57,014 nucleotides of DNA, taken from the NCBI GenBank assembly GCA_947494195.1, contig CANLUC010000010.1, forward strand, positions 1-57,014, in the 5' to 3' direction. Position numbers and translations under genes: made by a program. The stretch is from an uncultured Nesterenkonia sp. (GTDB taxonomy: Bacteria > Actinomycetota > Actinomycetes > Actinomycetales > Micrococcaceae). This document shows, in pieces, positions 24,358 through 33,834 of the stretch. Below the pieces are notes generated by a model, which did no database searches, had not been told where the DNA came from, and was given only the letters and a program-made list of their open reading frames with translations. The stretch's first letter is position 1. The number at the start of each line of letters is the position of its first letter.

Positions 24358-24765
24358 ATGTCTCACGTGAGGTCCATGCTTCAGGCTCATCCCAAGGGAG
24401 ATCTCGGAATCGATCAGGAGAAGCTCGCGGCGTGTATTGCAGCGTGTTTTGAATGTTCCCAGACCTGCACGGCGTGCGCTGATGCTTGTCTCAGTGAACC
24501 GATGGCTGCTGACTTGGTGACGTGCATCAGCACAGACCAAGACTGTGCCGATATTTGCCTGACAACTGGTCGGATCCTGACTCGTCTCACCGGACAGAAC
24601 AAAGACGTGGTCCGTACGATGTTGCAGGCCTGCCGAGAGGCGTGCCGAGCCTGTGCCCAGGAATGTGAGGAACACGCCGAGATGCACGAGCACTGCCGCT
24701 TATGCGCAGAAGCTTGCCGGCGCTGCGAGGCAGCCTGCGACGAGCTCCTCAGTGCACTGGGGTAG
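24358..24765 (+). CDS. Cys-rich four-helix copper storage protein (Csp type)
   Basis: A 135-residue helical protein with 18 cysteines, mostly as CxxxC pairs facing inward in a four-helix bundle (for example ACIAACFECSQTCTACADAC and CRLCAEACRRCEAACDEL). This is the pattern of Csp1/Csp3 copper storage proteins, formerly DUF326, which bind many Cu(I) ions. No signal peptide is visible, which fits the cytosolic Csp3 group. GAGGAAC precedes ATG 24358. It faces the copB gene, and the setting supports copper storage. Confidence 0.92.
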   Translation: MSHVRSMLQAHPKGDLGIDQEKLAACIAACFECSQTCTACADACLSEPMAADLVTCISTDQDCADICLTTGRILTRLTGQNKDVVRTMLQACREACRACAQECEEHAEMHEHCRLCAEACRRCEAACDELLSALG

Positions 24766-24963
24766 ACCCGTAGCGCATCGAGATAGACCGGCCCGGGCCA
24801 GAGGCACAAGATCTTCCCGGGACCGGCCGCCCACCCGCGCTCCCGTTATCTGACAGACGGCGCCGTTGAGTATCCATACCTAGAGGTGCTCTCGGTCGCG
24901 GTGCAGATGTCCCCGCCTCTCCGTGCCGGATCTCCAGCTGAGGAGACTGGGTGATGGTCGACC

Positions 24964-27141
24964 TCAGGAAGCGGAGGCGGAGACCGCTGTGGGCGGGCGT
25001 TGATCTGAGGCGCTTTCGTCACGTGCCTCGATGGCGGCCAAGTGTGCAGGATTGAGGTCGATGCGTCGCAAGAGCTGGGCGTTGAGCGCCACCACAATGG
25101 TCGACGCCGACATCAGGATCGCGCCGACGGCGGGGGAGAGCACAAACCCGACGGGTGCGAGCACGCCAGCGGCCAGGGGAACTGCGACGATGTTGTAGCC
25201 TGCGGCCCATATGAGGTTCTGGATCATCTTGGTGTAGCTGGCCCGGGAGAGCTCGATCATGGAGAGCACCGCTCGAGGGTCGTTGCTGGCAAGGACGACT
25301 CCGGCGGATTCCATGGCTACATCGGTGCCGGCGCCGATGGCGATGCCAACCTCAGCTCGGGCCAGGGCGGGGGCGTCGTTGACGCCGTCTCCGACCATGG
25401 CCACGGTGTTGCCGCGTTCCTGCAGCTGGGCGACCTTGGTGTCCTTGTCCTGGGGCAAGACCTCGGCGAAGACTTCATCGATACCCAGCTCTGCACCTAC
25501 GGTCTGGGCGACCTGGTTCGCGTCCCCGGTGATCATGGCGACCTTCACCCCACGGTCCTGAAGGGCCGCCACAGCGGCCCGAGATTCGGGCCTGACCTTG
25601 TCCTCCAGTGCCAGTGCCCCGATGACCTCGCCGTCGGCGAGAACATGAAGGACACCAGCACCACGTTCAGTCCAGGCCTGGGTGTGCTCAGCGACCTCGG
25701 AGGGGATGGCCACGTTCTGCTCCCGGAGCATGTTGGGCCCGCCGACGGTGATCTCCGTGCCGTCGACGGTGGCTGTGACACCGCGGCCGGAGGTGGAGCT
25801 AAACCCGGTCCCACGCAGACCGAGACCTTTGGCCTCCGCATGATCCCCGGCGGCGGTGACAATCGCTCGAGCCACCGGGTGCTCACTGTCGGCCTCCGCC
25901 GCCGCGGCGTAGGCCAACAGGCGCCCCTCGCTGGTCCCAGCAGCTGCAATGGTGCCGGTCACGGCATGAGCGCCCTCGGTGAGTGTCCCGGTCTTGTCGA
26001 AGAGCACGACGTCGATGGTGCGCATCCGCTCCAGCGCCAGCCGGTCTTTGATCAACACTCCGGAGCGGGCTGCCCGTTCGGTGGAGATGGCGGTGACCAG
26101 CGGGATGGCGAGCCCCAGGGCGTGGGGGCAGGCGATGACCAACACGGTGACCGTGCGCACCACCGCGTCATCGGGGCTGCCGAGGATGGTCCAGGCAATG
26201 GCAGTGAGGATTCCTGCGGCCAGTGCGAACCAGAACAACAGAGCCGCGGCACGGTCGGCCAAAGCCTGGGCCCGGGAGGAGGACTCCTGGGCATCGGCCA
26301 CCATCCGCTGGATACCAGCCAGAGTGGTGTCCTCACCTGTTGCCCCCACTCGGACCCGCACAGCGCTGTCGGTGGCTACCGTGCCCGCGACCACGGTGTC
26401 GCCGACCTCGCGGGAGACCGCCTGGGACTCTCCGGTGATCATGGACTCGTCGAATGCGGCCGCACCCTCAGTGATCGTCCCATCGGCTGGAACCCTGGCT
26501 CCGGAGCGAACCAACACGATGTCATCGACGGCCAATTCGGCGATGGAAACGGTGGTGGGCTCACCGTCGATGAGTTTCTCTGCCTCATCGGGCAGAAGTT
26601 CAGCCAAAGCGTCCAGGGCGGAGGAGGCGGCACCCAGGGCGCGCATCTCCATCCAGTGCCCCAGCAGCATGATGACCACCAGCAGGGCCAGTTCCCACCA
26701 GAAGTCGAGGTTGAAGTCCCCGATCCCCAGGGTGGTGACCCAGGACGCGATGAACGCCACGGTGATGGCCATGGCGATGAGCAGCATCATGCCAGGTTGG
26801 CGGGATTTCACCTCAGTGAGCCCGCCCTTGAGGAAGGGGGTCCCGCCGTAGAAGAAGATCACGGTGCCCAGAACTGGGGCAATCCAGGTAGCGCCGGGGA
26901 ACTCGGGGAGGTCATAGCCGAGCAGGTGTCCCACCATGGGGCTGAAGATGACCACCGGGATCGAGAGCACCAGGGAGACCCAGAACTTGTTCTTGAACAT
27001 CGCCGTGGAGTGCCCGGCATGTTCTCCGTGACTGTGTTTCTGATGGTCCTCGTCCAGGGCCGAATGGGCGTGATCGTCGGGCATGGTCTGTCCGTGGGTC
27101 TCGGCGGCAACATGGTCGCCGTGGTGGTGCGAGGTGCTCAT
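24964..27141 (-). CDS. copB: CopB-type P1B-3 copper-exporting ATPase
   Basis: A 725-residue P1B-ATPase. The N-terminus is His-rich ([27 protein letters not shown]) instead of carrying HMA domains. The membrane metal motif is CPH (338-340), the mark of the P1B-3 subgroup that exports copper or silver. The phosphorylation motif DKTGT lies at 382-386, followed by SEHPVA and [11 protein letters not shown] chose ATG 27141, with AAGGAA 6 nt upstream, over a codon 19 residues earlier. It follows the CopZ-like gene by 98 bp on the same strand and should be controlled by the operator at 27618-27636. Confidence 0.93.
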   Translation of the reverse strand: MSTSHHHGDHVAAETHGQTMPDDHAHSALDEDHQKHSHGEHAGHSTAMFKNKFWVSLVLSIPVVIFSPMVGHLLGYDLPEFPGATWIAPVLGTVIFFYGGTPFLKGGLTEVKSRQPGMMLLIAMAITVAFIASWVTTLGIGDFNLDFWWELALLVVIMLLGHWMEMRALGAASSALDALAELLPDEAEKLIDGEPTTVSIAELAVDDIVLVRSGARVPADGTITEGAAAFDESMITGESQAVSREVGDTVVAGTVATDSAVRVRVGATGEDTTLAGIQRMVADAQESSSRAQALADRAAALLFWFALAAGILTAIAWTILGSPDDAVVRTVTVLVIACPHALGLAIPLVTAISTERAARSGVLIKDRLALERMRTIDVVLFDKTGTLTEGAHAVTGTIAAAGTSEGRLLAYAAAAEADSEHPVARAIVTAAGDHAEAKGLGLRGTGFSSTSGRGVTATVDGTEITVGGPNMLREQNVAIPSEVAEHTQAWTERGAGVLHVLADGEVIGALALEDKVRPESRAAVAALQDRGVKVAMITGDANQVAQTVGAELGIDEVFAEVLPQDKDTKVAQLQERGNTVAMVGDGVNDAPALARAEVGIAIGAGTDVAMESAGVVLASNDPRAVLSMIELSRASYTKMIQNLIWAAGYNIVAVPLAAGVLAPVGFVLSPAVGAILMSASTIVVALNAQLLRRIDLNPAHLAAIEARDESASDQRPPTAVSASAS

Positions 27142-27239
27142 AGTGTTCCTTCCACTGAGCCCGGGGAAATCAGCAGTCCGAGGGATTCCGGAGGTCAAGG
27201 GGTTGCGGGAGAGTCAGCGCGAGATCGCCTGATGAGTGC

Positions 27240-27566
27240 TCAGGACTCAGCCAGAGAGTAACCGGCTTCCTCGATGGCAGTGCGCACGGCCGCGGAGGTC
27301 GTTGAACCGGTCACGATCACAGGAGAAGCACCGCCGGCGTGCAGATCGACCTGCACATCCTCGACTCCCTCCAGCGCCTTGATGGCTTCGATGACCGTGC
27401 CGACACAGTGTCCGCAGGTCATGCCTTCCACTGCGTAGGAGACGGTTCTGGTCGAGAGCTCCGCAGTGGGAGGGGTGGAAACTTCTCGGTCGCCGGTGGT
27501 GGGCGGGGCGCAGCAGCTGCAGCCGGTGGAGGCCAACGGCAGGGTCGGGCGGGATTCAGTGGTCAT
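27240..27566 (-). CDS. CopZ-like copper chaperone with Cys-rich N-terminus
   Basis: A 108-residue protein with a C-terminal HMA domain: GMTCGHC supplies C51 and C54 and the fold ends IEEAGYSLAES. The N-terminal extension contains a separate cysteine cluster STGCSCCAPP (C16, C18, C19), as seen in some actinobacterial copper chaperones, which may add a second Cu(I) site. It would ferry Cu(I) to CopB. AAGGAGCC precedes ATG 27566. A perfect CsoR-type operator lies 52-70 bp upstream. Confidence 0.9.
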   Translation of the reverse strand: MTTESRPTLPLASTGCSCCAPPTTGDREVSTPPTAELSTRTVSYAVEGMTCGHCVGTVIEAIKALEGVEDVQVDLHAGGASPVIVTGSTTSAAVRTAIEEAGYSLAES

Positions 27567-27617
27567 ATAAGGCTCCTTGAATCGAATCGTACGGCACGGG
27601 TTGTCTTAACCCATATA

Positions 27618-27636
27618 TATACCCCCTGGGGGTATA
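27618..27636. promoter_or_regulatory. CsoR-type copper operator
   Basis: TATACCCCCTGGGGGTATA is a perfect 9-bp inverted repeat around one base, the pattern of CsoR sites (TACCCC...GGGGTA). It lies upstream of copZ-copB on the minus strand and 131 bp before the divergent lipoprotein gene, so it may control both. No csoR gene is present in the window; the repressor must be encoded elsewhere. Confidence 0.85.
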
Positions 27637-27767
27637 GTGCAAGAGTCAGTTTTCGTCCCCAGCTTCATTGAATCTTCAGACAAACCGCGCCTGTCACCGG
27701 CAGGACCGCAGATAGAATTGATGGTCGATCTCCTCGGCAACCCCGCGGTATGAACAGGAAAAGCTGC

Positions 27768-28646
27768 ATGACGACCTTGACCCGAAGGCTCCTGCTCACA
27801 GGAGGACTCGGCCTGCTTGGGGCCGGTGCTGTCACAGCCTGCGCCGGACCTGATTCCTCGGAAGGAACCGACGCCGGCGCAGGACCCCAGAACGGTGCAG
27901 ATTCCCAGGACGACGATGCGGTCGGTCATGTCCACGGCATCGTCCGTGATCCCTCCGACGGAGTGGTGGTGCTAGCTACCCACTACGGCCTGGTCCGCGT
28001 CCTAGAGGGTGAGCTGGTCTCAGTGGGTCCCACTGTTGATCTGATGGGATTCACACTCGCCCCAGGCGGTCGCTACCTGGCTTCAGGCCACCCAGGAGCT
28101 GGATCAGACCTGCCCGAACCTGTCGGGCTGATCGAATCCACCGATCAGGGAGAGAGCTGGAATGTACTCTCTCGAGGCGGGGAATCAGACTTCCACGCCC
28201 TGACCGCTGGCGCTGATCGTATCGTCGGCTTCGACGGAGAGCTGCGCGTCAGCACAGACGGTGAAAACTGGGAGACGCTGTCCATCCCCGCACCCCCTGT
28301 GGCTCTGGCCACCGCCCCAGGCACGGGGGCCATCATCGCCGCCACCGAAGCAGGGGTGCTGCTCTCCAGTGACGGGACCACCTGGGAGACCTTAGAAACC
28401 CCACAGCTGATGTCACGTGTGGCGTGGGCCGATGAGACCACGATCGTCGGGTCAGGAATCGATGGTCGGCTGGTGACCAGTCGCGACGCCGGGCAGAGCT
28501 GGACCGCCAGTGAGGAGCCGGTGGGCGAGGTCGTCGCCCTCGGCGCCGGCCTCACCGAAGACGGGTCAGTGGAAGCACTGCTCGTGGTGGACTCCACTGT
28601 GCTGCGCACCGTGGACGGCGGGAACACGGTCGAACAACTGGCCTAA
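27768..28646 (+). CDS. Exported BNR/sialidase-fold lipoprotein (F510_1955-like)
   Basis: A 292-residue exported protein. The N-terminus LTRRLLLTGGLGLLGAGAVT ends in a lipobox TAC, and the twin arginine suggests Tat export. The mature part starts with an acidic linker, then HVHGIVRDPSDGVVVLATHY and repeated Asp/Trp-box-like blades (STDQGESW, SRDAGQSW), as in beta-propellers annotated as F510_1955-type glycosylhydrolase. Such genes recur in actinobacterial copper loci. Enzyme activity is unproven. ATG 27768 has AGGAAA upstream and is preferred over ATG 27750. It diverges from copZ. Confidence 0.8.
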   Translation: MTTLTRRLLLTGGLGLLGAGAVTACAGPDSSEGTDAGAGPQNGADSQDDDAVGHVHGIVRDPSDGVVVLATHYGLVRVLEGELVSVGPTVDLMGFTLAPGGRYLASGHPGAGSDLPEPVGLIESTDQGESWNVLSRGGESDFHALTAGADRIVGFDGELRVSTDGENWETLSIPAPPVALATAPGTGAIIAATEAGVLLSSDGTTWETLETPQLMSRVAWADETTIVGSGIDGRLVTSRDAGQSWTASEEPVGEVVALGAGLTEDGSVEALLVVDSTVLRTVDGGNTVEQLA

Positions 28647-28670
28647 CCCGAGCCGCGGATAACCCAAAGA

Positions 28671-28714
28671 AGAGGGCCCTGCCGGGATGCAACTGCATCC
28701 CGGCAGGGCCCTCT
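28671..28714. terminator. Perfect 21-bp hairpin between convergent genes
   Basis: Bases 28671-28691 are exactly complementary to 28694-28714. The hairpin stands between the stop codons of the BNR lipoprotein and the DUF305 gene and can end transcription from both sides. Confidence 0.85.
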
Positions 28715-28727
28715 ATCTCTCGGTTGC

Positions 28728-29375
28728 TCAGAGATCTTCGAGCATGGTCTCCATCTCGTCGATCTCGGCCTGCTGGTCAGAGATGATGGTCTCCGAGAGC
28801 TCCAGGGCCTCGGGGTTCTCCCCGTTCTCCAGGTGACCTTCGGCGGAGGACACCGCACCTTCATGGTGGGCGATCATCTGCTCCAGGAACAGTCTGGATG
28901 CTTCAGTGCCGGTGGCGCTCTCCAGCTCACTGAGGTCATCCTCGCTCATCATGCCTTCCATGTCAGACATGCCCTCCATCGAGCCCATGTCTTCCATGTC
29001 GCCGTCACCGTGGTCCATGCCTTCCATATCGCCACCACTGGCGCCCTCTTCACCCCAGGCTTCAAGCCAGGATTCCATCTGCTCGATCTCAGGGCCCTGG
29101 GCCTCACGGATGTCCTCGGCAAGAGTCGAGACTTCGGTGTCGATGTCGTCCTTCTCCAGCACAATCTCGGACATCTCCACGGCCTGGGAGTGATGCATGA
29201 CCATCCCGGAGATGTACTCGACGTCTGCCTCGTTGTGCTGGTCCGAGACCTCTTCTGTGCTCTGCGTCGTATCAGGAGCAGCCTCGCTGGGCTCTTCATC
29301 GGCTGCTCCGCAGCCGGTGAGTGCTGCCGCGAGGGCAAACGCTCCCAGAGCGGATGTCAAAGTCTTCGTCGTCAT
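28728..29375 (-). CDS. DUF305 ferritin-like lipoprotein
   Basis: A 215-residue lipoprotein: signal peptide to lipobox LTGC (C22), then a DUF305 domain with the paired motifs MVMHHSQAVEM and MIAHHEGAV on helices. The centre has a Met- and Asp/His-rich stretch (DMEGMDHGDGDMEDMGSMEG) typical of copper or silver binding outside the cell. DUF305 proteins are common in copper and silver loci; direct binding here is inference. GGAGG lies 7 nt before ATG 29375. It reads with the DUF1624/kinase genes upstream. Confidence 0.9.
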   Translation of the reverse strand: MTTKTLTSALGAFALAAALTGCGAADEEPSEAAPDTTQSTEEVSDQHNEADVEYISGMVMHHSQAVEMSEIVLEKDDIDTEVSTLAEDIREAQGPEIEQMESWLEAWGEEGASGGDMEGMDHGDGDMEDMGSMEGMSDMEGMMSEDDLSELESATGTEASRLFLEQMIAHHEGAVSSAEGHLENGENPEALELSETIISDQQAEIDEMETMLEDL

Positions 29376-29526
29376 GAGATCCTCCAGTACCAGGCGTTGT
29401 GCGGACGTAGGAGAGTCAACCGCAGGGGCGTCTCGCCCATGCCTGGGAATCGCGATCTTCAAAGAACCTTCATCGAATACAGAGCTCTTCTTGACAGGCC
29501 AGTCAGGGCTCGGTCCGGAAGTCTGT

Positions 29527-30618
29527 TCAGCTGGAGGGGCGTCGAAGCTTAGGCGCCCGCAACAGCACCTCGAATGGTCCGCGGTTGAATCGCCAGCGCC
29601 AGAGCGAGGCGAAAACCATGAGCGCGAGTACTGTGCCGGTGGTGGCGAGCACGCCCTGGGCCAAGGTGCCTGGCCCAGGCCGGACGATGAACGCGAGGAC
29701 CAGCAGGTGTCCGACGTAGGCAGTCAGGGCCAACTGGCCCAGGAAGACCAGTGGAGACGTCAGCGGGCGGGACCAGACACGGATTTTCAGGCACACTCCG
29801 AGGACGAACACCGCGGAACCCGCGCCACCGATCACCCATAACGGCATCTGGGAATGCGCCGCCGAGCTGAGGAGTCTCTGCCACGCGAGATGGCTGGTGG
29901 GTTCCCCGAAGAGTTCCACCAGGGCGATTGACGCCAGGTGAGCGGCCACAGCAGCGACGGCGCCCCAGATGATCAACCGGGTGCTGATCCTCGGGTCGGT
30001 GAGATTCTGACGCCCCAACCAGATGCCGAAGACGAACGGAGCACCCCAGACGATCAACGGGTAGGGCCCAGTGGTCACGATGCCAGTGAAGATCTCCCAC
30101 GGAGAATCAGAGACGGCGACAGGATCACGATCAAATTCACCGTCGGTGTAGAGCTGCCCCATGATCCATATGAGCGGACCAATCAGCGCGCTTGTCGCCG
30201 CCACCAGCAGCAGTGAGCGCCCGGAGGCCCGTAACAGAGGCAGTGAGAACAGGATCAGCAGCGCGTAGATCTGCAGAATCACGGCCACGTCGTGATCGAG
30301 TTCCTGGAGCGCCAGTCCACCCAAAAGCAGCAGAAGGCAACGCCACGCAAGCGACAACCATGGCAGCGGGGTCTGGTGCAACCGAGAGCGTCGAGTCATC
30401 AAAGACAGTCCGATGCCGCCGAGAAGGACGAAGAGCAGAGAGGCTCGACCGTAGGGGATGCGGTAGATCATCTCCAGGAGTTCGTCATCACCGCGGGGCC
30501 CGGTGTTGATGGCGATCATGCCGATGACGGCCAGGCCGCGTGCTGCGTCCAGGGCCACCATGCGGTGTGGACTCACTCGGGACGGTCCTTCGGAAGGGAG
30601 TGTTCCCTCAGTTGACAC
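29527..30618 (-). CDS. DUF1624/DUF418-type multi-pass membrane protein
   Basis: A 363-residue integral membrane protein with about 9-10 helices. The family mark is MVALDAARGLAVIGMIAINT in the first helix, as in heparan-alpha-glucosaminide N-acetyltransferase-like (DUF1624) proteins, and the C-terminus WRWRFNRGPFEVLLRAPK is like DUF418. These proteins are presumed acyltransferases or permeases of the envelope. I chose GTG 30618, which has GGAGG 6 nt upstream, over an upstream codon. It lies 126 bp downstream of the histidine kinase, and a truncated relative lies at 19898-20062. Confidence 0.8.
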   Translation of the reverse strand: MSTEGTLPSEGPSRVSPHRMVALDAARGLAVIGMIAINTGPRGDDELLEMIYRIPYGRASLLFVLLGGIGLSLMTRRSRLHQTPLPWLSLAWRCLLLLLGGLALQELDHDVAVILQIYALLILFSLPLLRASGRSLLLVAATSALIGPLIWIMGQLYTDGEFDRDPVAVSDSPWEIFTGIVTTGPYPLIVWGAPFVFGIWLGRQNLTDPRISTRLIIWGAVAAVAAHLASIALVELFGEPTSHLAWQRLLSSAAHSQMPLWVIGGAGSAVFVLGVCLKIRVWSRPLTSPLVFLGQLALTAYVGHLLVLAFIVRPGPGTLAQGVLATTGTVLALMVFASLWRWRFNRGPFEVLLRAPKLRRPSS

Positions 30619-30744
30619 TCTCGTCCTCCGTGGGTTTCCGTTGCTCTGGGCCGGGGGATTGCTTCGGGCGCAGCCATTGATGGTATCCAGCGGCTCCGGA
30701 GACGCGGTGGACCACACGTGGTCCCTCATCGAACCTTCACGTTC

Positions 30745-31866
30745 TCACCCGGACCGGCGGGGCAGCTCGACGGTGAAGACAGCCCCAGCTCCTGGTCCAT
30801 CGCTGTGGGCACGAACAGTTCCCCCGTGAGCGGTCACGATGGAGCGAACGATGGCCAGCCCGATCCCTGATCCTCCATGCTGGCGGTCTCGGGCGGCGTC
30901 CACACGGTAGAAGCGTTCGAAGACGTGCGGCAGATGCTCCATAGCGATCCCGTGACCGGTGTCTGCAACCTCTATGGTCACCGACCTTGCCGAGTGTGCT
31001 GCTCGCAGGGTCACTTCATCACCGGGATCAGTGTGGTGCAGAGCATTGTCCAACAGATTGGTCAGCACCTGTCCGATGCGCCCGCCATCGACACCGACCA
31101 CGATGTCCTGTGACTGAGCGGTGGCGTCGACAAAAAGGTTCACTCCTTTCTCCCGGTAGCGTCCGCGCGTCTGAGCTTCGGCCGCCGAGATCAGCTCGCC
31201 CACCCGGGCAGGGGCTGGTTGCAGACTCAGGTGCCGCTCTTCGGCGGCGCTGACCAGGGAGACGTCCTCCGCCAGGCGAGTCAGACGCGCGGTCTGTTCC
31301 CGCAGCATCACCAGGGTCTCATCATCGGCGTGGGCCACACCGTCCTGCATGGCTTCGAGATACCCATCGACGGTGGCAACCGGGGTGCGCATCTCATGAG
31401 CCAGATCAGAGAGCAGACGTTTGCGGGTGCCTTCGGTCTGGTCCAGCTTGCTGGCCATCGTGTTGAAGGCGTCCATCAGTTCAGTGAATTCAGCGCCCAT
31501 GCTTACCTCAGGCACCCGGGCGGTGTAGTCACCGTCCGTGACTTTGGAGACCGCGCCACGGACTGTGCTGATCGGGCTGATGAGTCGACGGACCAGGAAG
31601 AGTGTGACGATGACTGAGGTTGCCAAGGCTGCCAGCAGCGCGACTGCGAGGGTGAGTGTCCACGCGGCGTCGAAGGCTTCTTCCGCGTGGGTGATGACTT
31701 CTGGCTCGGGGTCGGCACTCTCGACCATCAGCATATGGTCGTGAAAGATCATCGGACCGATGATGAGCGCGACGAGCCATGCGGTGGCCGCGGCGACACA
31801 GAGCACCACGATCAGGGCAGCCAGGATGCGCGTTCCGAGTCCGGCGCCTCGTCGTCGCTGATTCAT
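30745..31866 (-). CDS. Sensor histidine kinase
   Basis: A 373-residue membrane kinase. Two transmembrane helices (about 13-37 and 68-93) enclose a short external loop of 30 residues with His and Met (IFHDHMLMVES), then a HAMP region (RRLISPISTVRGAVSK). The H-box is SDLAHEMRTPV, the N-box LTNLLDNALHH, and the ATP lid boxes DTGHGI and GGSGIGLAI. The small sensor loop with HDHMLM could bind metal, and the setting suggests copper sensing, but this is inference. It overlaps the response regulator gene by four bases (ATGA). Confidence 0.93.
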   Translation of the reverse strand: MNQRRRGAGLGTRILAALIVVLCVAAATAWLVALIIGPMIFHDHMLMVESADPEPEVITHAEEAFDAAWTLTLAVALLAALATSVIVTLFLVRRLISPISTVRGAVSKVTDGDYTARVPEVSMGAEFTELMDAFNTMASKLDQTEGTRKRLLSDLAHEMRTPVATVDGYLEAMQDGVAHADDETLVMLREQTARLTRLAEDVSLVSAAEERHLSLQPAPARVGELISAAEAQTRGRYREKGVNLFVDATAQSQDIVVGVDGGRIGQVLTNLLDNALHHTDPGDEVTLRAAHSARSVTIEVADTGHGIAMEHLPHVFERFYRVDAARDRQHGGSGIGLAIVRSIVTAHGGTVRAHSDGPGAGAVFTVELPRRSG

Positions 31867-32570
31867 CGTGTAGATCCTGCCTTGTACCCGACACCACGAA
31901 TGGTGTGAATGAACTCAGGATCGGTCGGGTCATCTCCTAGCTTTCGGCGGAGATGTCCCACGTGGACATCGACAAGGTGTCTATCTCCAAACCAGTCCTG
32001 GCCCCACACTCGAGTGATCAGTTCCCGTCGAGAGATTGCGACTCCCGGTTCTGAGATTAGTGCGGCCAAGACGTCGAACTCGGTACGGGTCAGTTCAACT
32101 GGTGCGCCTCGAAGATGGACCTCACGTCCAACCAGGTTGACGCGGAGCGCTCCGATCTCGACGCCCCGGGAGTCAGCTGGTGGGCCCTGCCGTGGCCGGC
32201 GCAGCATGGCACGCACTCGCAGCACTAACTCGCGGGGGCTGAAGGGTTTGGTCACATAGTCATCGGCGCCGACGGAAAGCCCGATGAGTCGGTCCATTTC
32301 TTCGGCACGTGCAGTGAGCATCACGACGTAGCAGTCGGAGAAGTTGCGGATCTGGCGGCACACCTCGACACCATCCATACCCGGCAGGCCCAGATCCAGG
32401 ATCACCACGGCGGGGTCTTGATTCCGGACCATCTCTACGGCAGCAGCGCCATCACTGGTGGTCGCCACGTTCATTCCTTCGCGGTGAAGGTACTGCTCAA
32501 CGAGACGCAGAAGTGGTTTCTCATCGTCGACCACAAGAACCTTGACCGTACCGGTGGAGCTATCCGTCAT
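31863..32570 (-). CDS. OmpR/PhoB-type response regulator
   Basis: A 235-residue regulator. The receiver domain has the acidic pair VVDDE, the phospho-acceptor in VVILDLGLPGMDG, and the KPFSPREL motif; the winged HTH carries LTRTEFDVLAALISEPGVA and DVHVGHLRRKLGDD. It probably acts with the overlapping kinase on the copper genes. I chose ATG 32570, which begins MTDSSTGTVKVLVVDDE; an upstream codon would add 22 residues unlike the family. The ribosome binding site is weak. The broken copy at 19514-19907 is a close relative. Confidence 0.93.
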   Translation of the reverse strand: MTDSSTGTVKVLVVDDEKPLLRLVEQYLHREGMNVATTSDGAAAVEMVRNQDPAVVILDLGLPGMDGVEVCRQIRNFSDCYVVMLTARAEEMDRLIGLSVGADDYVTKPFSPRELVLRVRAMLRRPRQGPPADSRGVEIGALRVNLVGREVHLRGAPVELTRTEFDVLAALISEPGVAISRRELITRVWGQDWFGDRHLVDVHVGHLRRKLGDDPTDPEFIHTIRGVGYKAGSTR

Positions 32571-32724
32571 GAACTGATCGTAGATTGGTATCTGCGCCGG
32601 CAATGGGTGGCTCCTTGGCGGTGCTCTGTCCAGCACGGACTAAGCGTCAACTTGGGTGGTCATCGGTGGCGCCGAAGACCTTGCTGGTCTCATTCACTCA
32701 CTCCGAGTTCGTGAACCTGGTAGC

Positions 32725-32760
32725 CGCAGGGCGCGATCCCTGTGAGGATCGCGCCCTGCG
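32725..32760 (-). terminator. Strong hairpin after the NlpC/P60 gene
   Basis: A perfect 15-bp stem (32725-32739 with 32746-32760) and 6-nt loop stand 39 bp downstream of the hydrolase stop on the minus strand and upstream of the response regulator. No long T run follows, but the stem is very stable. Confidence 0.75.
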
Positions 32761-32798
32761 GCCGAGGTTTCTACTGCACCGCCAAGGCGGCGGAAGCG

Positions 32799-33821
32799 TC
32801 AGTTCGCGCTGAGGTACATGGTGTTGGTCCAGTACGGGGAGTTCAGCGGGTACTGGATGGTGCCCACGCGGGGGTTATTGGCGCCGATGAGCTGGCCGTT
32901 GCCCACGTAAATGGCGGCGTGGCTGCCACCGTTCTGGATGACGATGTCGCCCGGGGAGGGCGAGGAGACCTGGCGCATTGAGGCCATCATGCCGTAAGTG
33001 GTGCGCGGCAGCGATTTGCCGGCCTGGTTGTAGGCCCAGTTGATGAAGCCGGAGCAGTCCCAACCCGAAGACGGTGAAGTGCCACCGAGGACGTAGGGGT
33101 TGCCGAGACCTGCATAGGCGGCGCCCACGATCGAGCCGTTGCCGCCGCTGGAAGCGGCCGGGGCCTTTTCCTGTGCGGGGGAGGTTGAGGCGACCTGGGT
33201 GTTGCCCTGCGACTGCTGGCCGGTGTTGGCTTGCGAAGTCTGCTGGCCGGTGCTGCTCTGAGCCTGCCCGGTGTTTCCACCCTGCTGGCCGGTGTTGGAC
33301 CAACCGGTGTTTCCGGTGCTGGACTGCTGCTCCTGCGGTGCGGGATCAGTCTGCTGCGCGGGAGCTTCCGGCTCGGTTGGCATCGGCATGGAGGCGGTGA
33401 CGGCCTCTTCCACCTCTTCCACCACTGGGGTGGGCTCAGGTGCTGGCTCCGGCTCCGGCTCAGGTGCGGGCTCCGGTGCCGGAGCGGGCTCTGGCTCTGG
33501 TTCCACCACAGGTGCGGGGGTGGAGGTCACCATGGGACGGTCGAAGGAGAGCTCGACGTCGCGGGAAGCAGTGACGGCGACTGCGGAGGTGGTGCTGGCG
33601 CGCTCCACGCTGAGACCGGATGCGGTCACGTCCAAGGTGGTGACCTCGGGGGTGCTGATGTCGGTGCCGGCGTTCGCGGCAACTCCTGAGGAGAGCACGA
33701 GGCCGGATGCGGCGACGGCGGCTGCCGCACCTCGTCCGACGGTGCCGGCGTTGGATGCCACGGCCTTTGCAAGTGAGGGCTTGGCCTGGCGGCGCCGGTC
33801 ACGGCGTGAGACGAAAGTCAT
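32799..33821 (-). CDS. Secreted NlpC/P60 peptidoglycan endopeptidase
   Basis: A 340-residue secreted hydrolase. A long signal sequence (basic start, AAAAVAASGLVLSSGVAANA) precedes a linker of Pro-Glu repeats (about 104-133) and a Gln/Ser/Thr/Gly-rich stretch (about 160-215). The C-terminal NlpC/P60 domain has catalytic C256 in GWDCSGFINWAY and H301 in GGSHAAIYVG, which cleaves stem peptides in the cell wall. Start ATG 33821 is chosen because upstream codons run through the structured leader. This is normally a chromosomal housekeeping gene in actinobacteria, so its presence here is odd. Confidence 0.9.
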   Translation of the reverse strand: MTFVSRRDRRRQAKPSLAKAVASNAGTVGRGAAAAVAASGLVLSSGVAANAGTDISTPEVTTLDVTASGLSVERASTTSAVAVTASRDVELSFDRPMVTSTPAPVVEPEPEPAPAPEPAPEPEPEPAPEPTPVVEEVEEAVTASMPMPTEPEAPAQQTDPAPQEQQSSTGNTGWSNTGQQGGNTGQAQSSTGQQTSQANTGQQSQGNTQVASTSPAQEKAPAASSGGNGSIVGAAYAGLGNPYVLGGTSPSSGWDCSGFINWAYNQAGKSLPRTTYGMMASMRQVSSPSPGDIVIQNGGSHAAIYVGNGQLIGANNPRVGTIQYPLNSPYWTNTMYLSAN

Positions 33822-33834
33822 GTCTGTCACTTCT

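Noticed and set aside
25042-27261. A 739-codon open frame on the plus strand
   Set aside because: It lies wholly antisense to copB, has Gly/Asp/His-rich low-complexity content typical of the reverse of a GC-rich gene, and shows no family pattern.
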